NCBI GenBank assembly: GCA_026874595.1
Contig: CM049310.1
Location: 80,533,056 to 80,597,055, forward strand
Length of the DNA: 64,000 bases
DNA from: Sipunculus nudus
Lineage: Eukaryota; Annelida; Sipuncula; Golfingiida; Sipunculidae
Reading direction: 5' to 3'
The notes under the pieces were generated by a model, which did not search any database, was not told where the DNA came from, and saw only the letters and a program-made list of their open reading frames with translations. The translations under genes and the position numbers were made by a program. Shown here one piece after another: positions 35,541 through 46,299 of this stretch. Position 1 is the first letter of the stretch. Each line of letters starts with the position of its first letter.

Positions 35541-35544
<4 letters not shown>
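34851..35544. other. Unassigned DNA
   Basis: May include upstream pieces of the hAT remnant up to about 34950. Beyond that, nothing recognisable. Confidence 0.4.

Positions 35545-35590
<46 letters not shown>
35545..35590. repeat. GA microsatellite
   Basis: Uninterrupted ag/ga run of about 45 bases. Confidence 0.9.
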
Positions 35591-35592
<2 letters not shown>

Positions 35593-36430
35593 TTACCTGA
35601 GGTGTGTGTGATGATTAGTGTTTGTGTGCTTGTGCCACATAGATAACTGGTTTTACAGCGCGCGAGAGATGAACTAGTCAGTTACCTCAAGAATATGAAG
35701 CTTCACTTTTTCTTCCTAATCCATAACCCGCCAGGGTTACACAATAAGTGAAGAAGGATATTGGCTAAATATCATAAAACCAATACACGAACATGATCAA
35801 GAAATATGACTTCAGCACACATGCAAACAATCCTAAAAGGTTGTTGAGATTTATGGGATCACTCGCTGTGTGATTGACCCTGCAGCGTAAGCGTTTTTGG
35901 AAGAGACACATCACGCAGATATTTATAGATCGTAGCAACACATGAGCGAACATACACTGGCCACTTGAAAGCTAATATACTTTAGATGACTCGGCGACCC
36001 GAAATACAGAATATTCAGGGCAAGTCGACCGTTTGAAGGTGCACTGCTATTTGATCCCCATGAACCCATCCACTCTAGAACCATTATGTGAATCGTTATC
36101 AACTAACATCCCCCACACGTTTAAGTTCCCATCTCGTAGAATTAGTTTGTCTTCCTTTTAAACATTTAAGCTACTTCCTGTTATTCAAACAAAGACATGA
36201 ACTGCTGGTCTTTAATCCTATCAACAATGTCATTATAGTAGTTGACCACGCTGACAGTCAGAGCGTGACATGTGAAAATTTATTATATTATGAATTTAAA
36301 ATCTGCGAAAAAGTCCATAAGAAGCAGTCTAAAATGTTTGTCCGGTCGGGAATGAATTTTTAATTTTACAAACTACATTTGATATCCATTAACAATTGAA
36401 TTGCAAAATACACGTCATTTGCGTGTATTG
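35591..36430. other. Unassigned DNA
   Basis: Holds a 91-codon plus-strand frame (36088-36363) with no recognisable motif and no codon signal. Nothing else seen. Confidence 0.4.
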
Positions 36431-39345
36431 CCGATGTAACAATCACACGAAATTTAGACGCTTGCAAGGGAATGATTTGTTGATCGGTGGTTCGTCCAAA
36501 TGCGGGGATGACGAAGCAGTTATGGGACGACTATTCAACAACCCAGCGATTTGACCAAAGACAGTCTCCCATTCCACAAAAGTTAGCTTGGCAGCTTTGA
36601 CCAAGTGTTTCATCGCCTTTTTGACTTCCTGTACCATTTTCTCGACTTACCCCTGATGATGAGGTCCAAATTTCCACTCAGTTTCATATCTATGAGTGCA
36701 TGACTGTAACGCTTTATGATCAAATTGTAGTTGCAACTCACGAATCTCATTGTTTGCATCTCGGAAGCAAGTAGCATTGTCAATAACCATCAGAGCCGGT
36801 GCTCCCCGAGTGGTAATAAAGCATTCGCAGGCTTGCAGAATGCGGAAGTTGAAAGATCCTGAACACAGGTCAGGTGTACAGCTCGGACTACAGCGCAGAC
36901 AAAGATAGCACAGTATCCATCCCTTGGCTACCCTGTTGCGGTTCAGCTTCACGTTCATCCGTCCAAGGTAATCTAAAATAGTGGTTTAATTGAAATGGCG
37001 GAGTAAAGGGCTTTATTCTGAAGGAAGGTAGGTCTGACATCCTTTTCTCGTTGACGAATGCAAACTGCAAACCTTACACTCTCGCACAATTCGTCTTGAC
37101 AACTTGATGGCTCCGATTATCTAATAATTATTTCGGATTTCTGCAGTTCGTAAATATGCAACATGTGGAGCATGCCTATGTCTTTCAAGTGCTATCAACC
37201 AACTGATATGGTTTCTCTTTGGAAGGAGGTCAGGATGCCTGATATCAAATGACAAAGGTGTTTTATGAATTCGTCCTCCCACTCTGTTAACCTCCTCATA
37301 AAGGAAGGGGTTCAGTTTCCTGACCTGAATGTCTTGAAAATTTCTTTCTTTTTTCTTTGCTGAATCAAGTAGATCGCTGCTTCTTTCATTCTTTTGAGAG
37401 GGATTCTTGGCAATCTGTGATGTTAACTTTTCCGAACATTGACATTTTGACAAGTCTTTCAACGACAGGATACGCGCAGTTACGCTAACAAGACGTGCCC
37501 AGGTTGAGAATTGTGTCGGGTCCACAACCTCCTTTACTTTGGTCAAATGAAGTGCCAAGACCTTTGCATTTCTGACATGGAACGTCTTAAGGTCAACGTC
37601 TTCCTTGTCTATTGAAACATTACTGGGAGCCTTTGGCTAACAATATAGTGGGTCCGTTGGGAAAGACTGTCCTTCATTGACTCGCTGCATAACACCTGGA
37701 TCTCCGCCACGAGAGACAAGAGCAATTGTTAATTGATCTTATGGTACATATGCAATGTCTTTGGTAGGATCAAAGTTGGCTGTGATTTCACCAAAACGAC
37801 ACGCAACATATGATTGGAACGATTTTGAGTGACCTCTAAACCAGCTAATGACGGTCATACTGTCTGTTGTCATACATCTTGTTGTCAGGTATTTCAATTT
37901 GCAACGCCTTATAACTGTCATCTTGATACGGAATAGCAGAAGGATAGCTTTTAGTTCTTTTCTCGGCATGTTGTTTCAATTGGGCAAGCCGAGCACGCGA
38001 ACATACGTGTGTCAGCTCAGCTGACTGGCTTTTGTCCGTGGACCATCTCAGCCAAACTGCAACTTCCTTCCGTGACGCATCACTAGCGCCATTCAGTGAA
38101 GATTTTTGGGGAGGTGTTTTGTTGTAGCACCTTTCAAGAATAAGACATGGAAAAATTCTGACACTGTTAATACCATGAAGATAAGTTTTAGTAGCATCTA
38201 GCATACTCTGCAGATTGTTATCTGCAGATATTGGTGTATTCCAGTCAAGCTCGAACATCCATAACTTTTGAAGCAATACTCTTGATTTGACCAGCATTTC
38301 TGAAAGAATACCAAAATGTACCATAATACGAACAAGTCATTCTTAGAATGTTTCTCTTTGTGGGTATAAAATCATCTATTTTGATTTCTCTGACAGCAAG
38401 TTTGTCGCCTTTCAAATCCCGATGTGTGCGTAATACAACTGCTACACCATAAGAGGGGTCACAGCCCATATCACAAATCCGTTTGGAATTTAACAGCCAT
38501 TTCCGAATATAGAAGTTTCTCTCACGAAGAGCAGTGGTCAGATCACCTTTCAACTATTCTGTATCTTCAACAGATCTCAATGACTCATTCAAATCGTCCA
38601 TATAAGCTGATTTTGAATCCGCTGCACTTCGCGGGTTTTGGGGTGCATGGTGTGAAACAGCATGTCGAAGTGCAATTACAGCGGCAGTTGGCGAAAGGTT
38701 TGTCTCCAAATGTCACTGTGGTCAACTCATACACTTAGATTGGGTCTTCTGTTTTCTGGAAATACGTAACGGTATAATCGCGCATCTTCTGGACTAATCT
38801 TTATAGCTTGAAACATTTAATTACATAAGCAATCACACCGTTTTCATATTCCCTGAATTGCAATTTAACCTCAGTTTGGAATTCAGATTATCACCTTTAG
38901 TGAGATAATCATTCAGTGAATGTCCTTGATAACGCGTCTTTCCGTCATAAACCATTCTGACTGGTGTGGTTTTACTGTCCTTAAAACGGTAAAGTGCGGA
39001 ATAAAACCCCAAATGGCGATCTCCATCTGCTTCTCAGTGTCTGACACAACACGAGCGACACCGCGTTTCAATTATCTTTGATATGTTGGCAATAGACCTA
39101 GCAGTTATCTGGTCATATTTGAACTGCTTTTATAAGTTCAAGATCCATTTTACAGCGTAATCGAAGTTGTTTATTCAGGTCTTGCTCATTAATGCTACAT
39201 TTGCAATGTGGTGGCTCTATTCCCATACGTTCACTGCCTAAGAAGTCCTCAAGATCACCAATAGCAGATATTCACATATTGAATGGGTCATTGTCTTTGA
39301 TATCCATACGGTGCTGTCTATCGGCACGATTCGACATATCGTGAA
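36431..39345 (-). pseudogene. BEL/Pao retrotransposon pol remnant
   Basis: On the minus strand, right to left: L-G-S-E-R-M-G-I-E-P-P spacer (near 39220-39250); RT with R-M-V-Y-D-G and S-L-N-D (near 38900-38960) and the catalytic Y-M-D-D (38593-38604); RNase H start with S-D-A-S (near 38080); integrase zinc part with H-x-H residues and C-K-V-C (37080-37230); integrase core I-D-N-A-T-C-F (near 36775); and the W-E-T-V-F-G-Q-I with L-N-S-R-P motif (36510-36580) typical of BEL/Pao integrase. Many stops and frameshifts show it is dead. No LTRs or gag were recognised. Confidence 0.8.
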
Positions 39346-39870
39346 AAAAAATTGACAACTCACTAATGCGCACAATAAATCTTAGTCCCTTCAAATTTAC
39401 CTTTATATCATGAAACTGTTATGTACGACCAAACAAATATATTAAGGTGGGGGTGGGTGGCGAAACTATACTATTGTACTATACTATACTATACTCCTAT
39501 ACATATTGAAGCGTTCATTGTCTTTGATATCCATACAGTGCTGTCTTCTATCGGGAAAATTGGAACTAATCGTGAATAGTCCTGTGTCTACTAGTACAGT
39601 TACTCATAATACTAAAGTTCACACATCATAGGAGTGAGAACATCTTTTTTTTTTTTGGGGGGGGGGGGACATACCGGTATAAATATTCATATATATATAT
39701 ATATATATATGTATATATGTGTGTGTGTGTATATATACATATATATATATATAAACATACCATTATATATTTATTTATATATATATACATACAAAGTTAA
39801 ACTCATTAATACTGAAACTGAGTCCCTTCAAATTTACCTATATATTATGAAACTGATAATTTGGGGCAAA
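39277..39870. repeat. Duplicated blocks at the start of the BEL/Pao remnant
   Basis: About 39277-39345 recurs at 39503-39578 (tcattgtctttgatatccat in both). A second block at 39380-39425 recurs near 39820-39865 (agtcccttcaaatttacc in both). The copies are diverged and separated by microsatellite DNA. Confidence 0.7.
39640..39790. repeat. T/G homopolymers and TA/GT microsatellite cluster
   Basis: T run followed by a G run (39644-39669), then TA, GT and TA runs to about 39788. A C run lies at 39892-39908. Confidence 0.85.
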
Positions 39871-39909
39871 ACTGTACTTGTCGCCCCCTCTGCCCCCCCC
39901 CCCCCCCCG

Positions 39910-40504
39910 GTTGCTGTATACATATGTGTATTCTCTTCAACATGCCACATTAGTCATTAAATCCAATAATACAATTGAAATACAGTGTGATTATTGCATG
40001 ATTCACGGCTAAATCTCATGGCCGCTTTCAACATTACAGGCTAACTCGATCGTTATGTCTGTTGTTTTGACAAGTTCATATCGTTTTCGACTGAGTCAAG
40101 ATGACGATTGAAAAAGCTGTTAAGGATTCTACCATAAAGAAAACTTTGAAAAATCAACGACAAACGAGTCCAGCGAAATAGGCCTTATAGCGATTCCACC
40201 AGTGCGCTGGCTTGTGGATAGGGTCAATGGTCAAGACACATAAACAAACCGGCAAACGGCACACGTGTCTATGTTTTTCAGCGTTTGGATCAAACAAAAT
40301 ATATGTTTGTGCAGGTATCGGGTGTGGGAATGAGGGAATACATGCTAAATAAATGGGAATCCAAAGATAAATCAATGCCATAAGCATAACACAGGTCTTA
40401 TTATCAACCACCTTTCCAGCTCCACGAGAAAAGTCAGTAGGTGCTCGTCGTTCGGTTTGAGGTACCCATTAAACGCCTTCTTTGAGGTACGCCTGTAAAT
40501 GTAC
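39910..40504. other. Unassigned DNA
   Basis: Contains an 85-codon minus-strand frame (40154-40411) with no recognisable domain. Not called as a gene. Confidence 0.4.
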
Positions 40505-40650
40505 GATGGAAGTACGATGAGACTGACGATTTTGGTAAAACATTGAATAATTACTGATAATTAGCACACTATGCTTCTTGATCCCCTGACGCCGCCAATC
40601 ATACAAGACAATACATAGCCTAGCTGTACCAACTGTTGACATCGGCGCAT
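40505..40650 (-). repeat. Copy 1 of a diverged inverted repeat pair
   Basis: The reverse complement matches 42750-42920, including tgtattgtcttgtatgatt and tatcagtaattattcaatgt. The family is unknown. Confidence 0.7.
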
Positions 40651-42749
40651 GCATTGTTGGGGGATTTCCGTGCAAATATGTGCATTTGAAGATTCACATC
40701 TGAGGTAGGTCGCCAATTTTACAAAACACTAGTGAATCTGAGGATTAAAATGACGCATCACATTTAAAACTTACATATTTAACAACAATGTTTTGAAGTG
40801 GATTAGCAAGAAATTCTAACGATATTGTTTCAAATGACTTAAAATGTCACCCATGGCCTACTGCACTTGGGGGAAAAAGAAATTACGTCATCGTACTTCT
40901 GTCCCAATGCGGAAAAGATACGAGGCATTGAACAAAAATTGACTCACTAAATGAGGTTTACCGTTTAACCATGTTATATTTTAGAACATAGCCTGTTTTT
41001 ATAACGATTTATCTACATTTCTTTTCCATGATTTGTTAGTAATGCTTCACAAGCACTTTATAATTTCTACCTCATGTAAAAAAATTCAGCATTGCTTACT
41101 ACATCTTTCAATTTCTTAACCAGACCGATGCATACATATAATGTTGCACTTGAATTTTCATAAACTACAGACTTTTTATATACAAATGAGAGATTTTGGA
41201 CAGGGTATGCTGCAGTGTAATTCTTTATTTGCCAATGTATTAATAATAAGTGAAAAGTGCTCAGAATTTATTTTTTGCCCAAAATAAAATAATACAAAAG
41301 CAATGGCAGGGTGATATCTCCACGCAATATAGATACAAAGGCACTCAAATGATTATTATATTAACATTTACGTTAACATGTACATCAACATATATACCAT
41401 CGAGGTATACGTTTACTGCTTTGAAATGAACCCCACTATTTCCTTGACATTTTTAATACATAAAATAAATGTTTACTTCAAATATAATATATTGTGTGTG
41501 GAAAAGATCTGAATAAAATGTTTCCATAAAAATACATTTCAACCCCTTTGGGATGAACATTTAGTTCTGCATCTATTTGGGCCTGTATGTCTTAGGTGTC
41601 AGCAGTTCTGAAATGTCAGCAGTTCTGAATTACTTAAGTATGAATATATGATGTATGAATATATGATGGAAAAAACAGGTTGTCAACAACTCGTGGACAT
41701 TATGAGTTGAATTTGCTGAGTAGACACTTGAAGACCTATCAGTATGTACAAGCATGTTAAGTTAATGCTAGTATGATATTTTTCTTTAAACATTCGAGGG
41801 AGTCAGGAGAATAGATTGTGATTAGTCTGACACATATTTATCTCCTGCCTGTGGTTAAATTCATGCCATTAGTCACACGAACGATGACTTGTACATTAAT
41901 ACAATGCATGTAAAGAGGTCCACGCAGTAAGAATCACAACTTTATAAAAATATATAAAATGTGAAGACGTTATGAAAATTTTGATATTAACAGGGTGGGG
42001 TACAAGACACCAAAACATGCATGTAACACATAGTATACTTCGGTATAGATAATGATGTGCTTATAATGTCACTGAATATTAAGTTTGGATGATTGAAATA
42101 AGGAAAAAAATGTCATTAAATAAATATGCATTTCCTTATTAATATACGTATTAAATGTCATTTTCGGTTTTAATGTTAATGATTCCATGGTATCTTAAGG
42201 TTCCCAAATAGACAAATGCAGTTTAAATGAGGATGTTTTTATATCCGCCTGCATGTTCAAAATTGGCCAAATTTCTTCAATTCTGCCCTGCAATAAAGAA
42301 TAAAACATTGTTAAATCTCATCTAATATTCCAATAGTTTTCTTAATATCTCAATTAAGAAAATGATGCCTTCAAATGACAAATTAAATAATTATGTGAAC
42401 AAAAAAGTGCTTATAGTATAATTTCGGTTCAATGCATGTTCATTGAAAAGCAAATCAATTTTTTATACATTATCTATAACTATTCCAAAATTTACAAGTA
42501 CAATTCCGTGTACAGCAATGTGCCGTCCAGGGATGTAATTATTATGTGTATTTCGGTCGAAGTATGGCCGGCCATGGTTGACTTTAGGAGTCATTAAATC
42601 AAAATATGCATTAGATGTTTCTGATAACCCATGCAGGGCATGTCAGAAAAGTGTTGAACATATCTGATGCGTCGTTTCAATCCTAAATGAATTTAGTGCT
42701 TATAACACAAAATAACAAAACATTCCCCGAATGTGGCTCTATGAATGTC
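40651..42749. other. Unassigned AT-rich DNA between the inverted repeats
   Basis: Only small tandem duplications were noticed (gtcagcagttctgaa twice near 41600; atgaatatatgatg twice near 41640). No gene recognised. Confidence 0.45.
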
Positions 42750-42920
42750 ACGTATCTTGACCGAAAACACCAAAACAATGCCCCCGAGGATTTCTGATAG
42801 AGCTCTGTATTGTCTTGTATGATTATCGGCACCAGGAGATTCCGCGGCTCAGCGTGCCAACTATCAGTAATTATTCAATGTTTAACAAGAGTTTTCCTCG
42901 TCAGTCACATCGGCAAGGAC
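42750..42920 (+). repeat. Copy 2 of the diverged inverted repeat pair
   Basis: Inverted relative to 40505-40650. The best-conserved block is 42805-42885. The overlapping 60-codon frames in both copies are similar only because the DNA is. Confidence 0.7.
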
Positions 42921-44154
42921 GTAAGCCTATACTGGTACTACAATCTGCGGTCGTCCTCGATCTGATACATCAACTAACTCATCTTTCCTCCGAGTAACGG
43001 CCCACCCTCTCTGTCTCTCAGATATTTCTCTAGTCTGTCACTCCTCCACGATCGAAATACGTCAAGAGTGGACATCATCACACTGATATCAACAGGCAAC
43101 TAGGAGTAATTAGAATCTGTTTAAGAGAAAAGCAAGACGAGTTGACCAGCGCAAAGAAGTGCACACGGTGTTTGTTAATGTGTCATGACCTTCTGACCTA
43201 TATTGACGCATGTGCATTCGGAACTACGAAAAGGCGTATGACGTTTAATCGGAAACATTCATTTTTAATCGTCTCATATCATCTGATAGCACATCGGTCC
43301 AATACATCGTATACCAAAGAACACATAGGCGGCGCTATGGGGCACCATTAAAAGTTAGAGACACAAAGTCCAAATATGCATAGCGAGCGTCAGGTTAAAG
43401 ACAGCTGTGACACTCTTTGATGAAGCCAATTAACAAAGAAATTTTTCAGATCGAATAATTTCTTGTTAATTTCGTTACCAATCAATCAGATATATATTCT
43501 CATGAATATACGATATATTCAGCATTAATTCAGGAAGGGTGGACAGGTCCCCTACCTTATGTATATACTACTATCCTATAATTAACTATAGACAGTATGA
43601 AAACTTTATTCAGGTACAGCGTAATTATAGAATGAACAACTTAAACAAGGATTAGGCAATTTTCCTACAAGAATTATATTGCGTATAAAGATTTATGGTT
43701 ATGAAGCGTAATGGCGAAATGGATAGGCTATTTTAACCGTGACCGCAAGGGTAAAACAGCCTATTGCGATATCGGTTTTTATATTTCATTTTCCTTATGG
43801 TGCCCTTGTTCCAGGACAAGAGGTGGATATAATTTCGAAACGTTCGTTCATTATGTTATTTTGTTTGGAGCTAAAGATTACTGGTTTCTCGGAAAATCAC
43901 AAATTGCACCAATGTGAAGAGCTAATGGATCTGTTTGACTGCTGGACTAGGTGATTGTCAAACTTTGTTGCTTGTTTTTCAGGGTCTATAAATGTTTTGC
44001 AATATATTTGTTTGAATGGGTCCTGCGTTTGAACGAATTGTTGAGGATGTAGTTAGAAGGTGCCTCAGATCATGCCAATTTACGAGTTAACTGTTCCTTT
44101 GTTGTGCTTGGAAGACAATGGACGATGCTAGGTATCCACTGCGTCCATTGTCAC

Positions 44155-44204
<50 letters not shown>

Positions 44205-44347
44205 GCACTGGTTTGAAGAGGTCAAAGTTGTATTGGATTGCTTGAATATAGACATGATGAAATTTTGTTATTGGTCTCTGGGACCACACGTGATTGGCCG
44301 AGAAACTTGCAAACCTAAGCTCAAGACAAAAGATTTTGTTCTTTGAA
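42921..44347. other. Unassigned DNA with a hairpin and TA microsatellite
   Basis: A perfect 11-bp inverted repeat (44114-44124 and 44142-44152, loop 17) sits just before a TA run at 44155-44200. The 5' end of the LTR that follows may lie in this stretch but could not be placed. No gene recognised. Confidence 0.45.
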
Positions 44348-44602
44348 CGTATGTACTGTGTTAGATTCTTTAGATTGTTCGAGCAATGGAAGGTTCTCGG
44401 CTGGACGTGAAATGTTATAAATAGGGGGCTGTGTTTTAGAGCCGAGAGAGAGGTGAGAGAATATTCCAGCGGACACAGACGTGTGTAAGTCAGTTTGTGG
44501 GACCTATTCCGATAGGTGCGGCAATTATAGCTTTTCTTCAGATTTTCTATTTGATTTGTAACGGATCTTATTTGGTCTTCGGTTTATTTTCGGGATTGTT
44601 AG
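44348..44602 (+). repeat. Older array-related LTR, left part (interrupted)
   Basis: Matches the array LTR from about its position 250 onward: TATA box tataaatag near 44417, then the conserved tgttttagagccgagagag, tcagtttgtgggacctattc and tttggtcttcgg blocks. It is cut at 44602 by the retrotransposon insertion and resumes at 52363-52367. Confidence 0.8.
44598..44601. other. Target-site duplication (left), gtta
   Basis: gtta precedes the left LTR (with one extra g) and follows the right LTR at 52363-52366. The related uninterrupted LTRs show that only one copy existed before insertion. A 5-bp duplication with one mismatch (gttag/gttac) is the alternative reading. Confidence 0.65.
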
Positions 44603-45766
44603 TGTCACAGGTTGACTGCTGAAAACGATAATTATTACTATATTTTTACATGTGACTCAGTTTTCTAACCCTGCCCTGTACTTTCCCCGAGCCCGTAAGG
44701 TCCTGTAACCTTAAATCCCTGATCTGTTTTCAAGTTTTTATTGAGTGCAGTGGACCATGTCAGGTCCAGCCTTTCAATGCCCTGTGTATTCATTGGGTTT
44801 TAAATTGTTCTATTTTCTGCTTGTTAAGAATCCCCTTTCTCCCTGTCACACGTCCTTTCTTATGCCCTGGTAATCACACAACTCAAAGTGAGGCTGTAAT
44901 GTTTCTGTGTCTTGGTGCATGGGGAATCTTGTGTGAAGGCCAGAGTTGGTCTGTGAACCTGGAACCGAGAGGTTCACCTATGAGCTGAACACACACACAC
45001 ACAAAAAACATAGAAGTGAAGTCAGAGGACATTTTTGCCAAATGAACAATGGTAAACCAAACTCTAAACCAAACTGTACAGTGATTGAAGTTACATGTTA
45101 ATATTTGGCAATGCATTACTCTACACAAGCAGCAAAAATGTTGGGAACCAGGCACCGGAAGTAAACCTGTGAGGGATGGTTTCCATGAAAACCAAACGCC
45201 ACCACTACCAACCTGTGACAACAGACGTTCCTAAAACTCTGACGCAATGTTGGTGAGCCTGTTACAATTTTCCTTATTGCATTGTAAAGACACTGTATTG
45301 CAGCCTCATAAGAACATAACTGGTTATATATTTTCATTACTATCATATTTACTCCATTAACTTGTACCGTGCCCTGTTGAAATCCGGTCTTAATTTAAAT
45401 CCTATATGTCCTTCTAGCTTTTCTGTCTAAAAACTCCCTTCTTGTGACACATTTCTCTTGGGAAGATTTTGTTGCGAACCGTAAAGATTAAATAAGGGTA
45501 TTATTTTTCTTCAGATATCGCACTTTTGGGAAGGTCCCTCTGGTACCAGTAGCAGTTCCTGTGTCAACTTTAAATCGGCGTCAGCTACCAGCCAAGTCAA
45601 TTTATTAAAATTCACTGTATATATAGTCAATACAAAAAGTTTTGTTATATACCTGCTGTCTTAGTTGTTTGTTCATGAGTGTGTGTGAGAGTGCTTGGCT
45701 ATTCTTGGGCATCCTTCCTTAATATTTCAAACGAACCTGGCCACGGGCCAGAGTGACCCCGTGACA
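44603..45766 (+). repeat. Left LTR of the Gmr1-like element
   Basis: 1,164 bp, TGTCAC...GTGACA. A TATA-like tatatatag near 45617 could serve as the promoter for the transcript that starts the element. Minus-strand frames inside it (for example 44883-45346) are present in both LTRs and are not real genes. Confidence 0.92.
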
Positions 45767-45767
45767 C

Positions 45768-45785
45768 TGGCGAGCGTGCCAGGAT
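45768..45785 (+). other. Primer-binding site candidate
   Basis: tggcgagcgtgccaggat starts one base after the left LTR. It begins with TGG, the complement of a tRNA CCA end. The tRNA species is not identified. Confidence 0.55.
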
Positions 45786-46299
45786 GCCTACGAACTGTCG
45801 GGTACTTTCCGCACTCCTCGAACAAGCATAAGGCTTGAAAATTGGCATTCCTCTGAACTTTATATATTTCTCCCTAGTGAGAGAGAAATCCTCAGGTGTA
45901 TGTAGTGTCAAAGTATTTTTCATGTTTGCTGGTTGTTTTGTGGCCATGCATGACTGCGCAGGTAGTCTTTAGTCTACGGACAAAGATACTGCGGTGATTT
46001 CGGTCTATGTACCTGTTGACTCCTGGGGTTGGCTACGGCCTGTATTGTTTTAACAGCTACGGCTTGGGTAATGGTCGAATACGCTAAGGCGATTGGCCTT
46101 ACTTTGTTTTTTGTGTTCAGTTAGGGTTTCCCTATGGGGAAGGAGCATTGAAGCTCAGTTTGGTACCATAAATTTGGTGGTGTATCTACGTGTAGGTAGA
46201 TACTGTAACGGCGATAAACAGCCGTTTGTGTTTTGTCTTCTGGGTGCAACCGGAGATTGCACCACACCGCTGTTCGTGTTCGTGTTTCATAAATTAGAA
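45786..46299 (+). other. Leader of the Gmr1-like element
   Basis: Non-coding leader between the primer-binding site and gag. The open frame reaches back to 46093, but that extra stretch (hydrophobic and cysteine-rich) does not look like gag; the first Met followed by typical gag sequence is at 46300. Confidence 0.6.

Noticed and set aside
39634-39960. 108-codon frame rich in Tyr and Ile
   Set aside because: Translation of TA/GT microsatellites and homopolymers.
44883-45346. Minus-strand frames in the LTR, fused into one 154-codon frame in the right LTR
   Set aside because: Both copies lie in LTRs and are joined or split by an indel; no domain is recognisable and there is no sign of selection.
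46093-46299. N-terminal 69-codon extension of gag-pol
   Set aside because: The frame is open, but composition is unlike gag and the better start is the Met at 46300.
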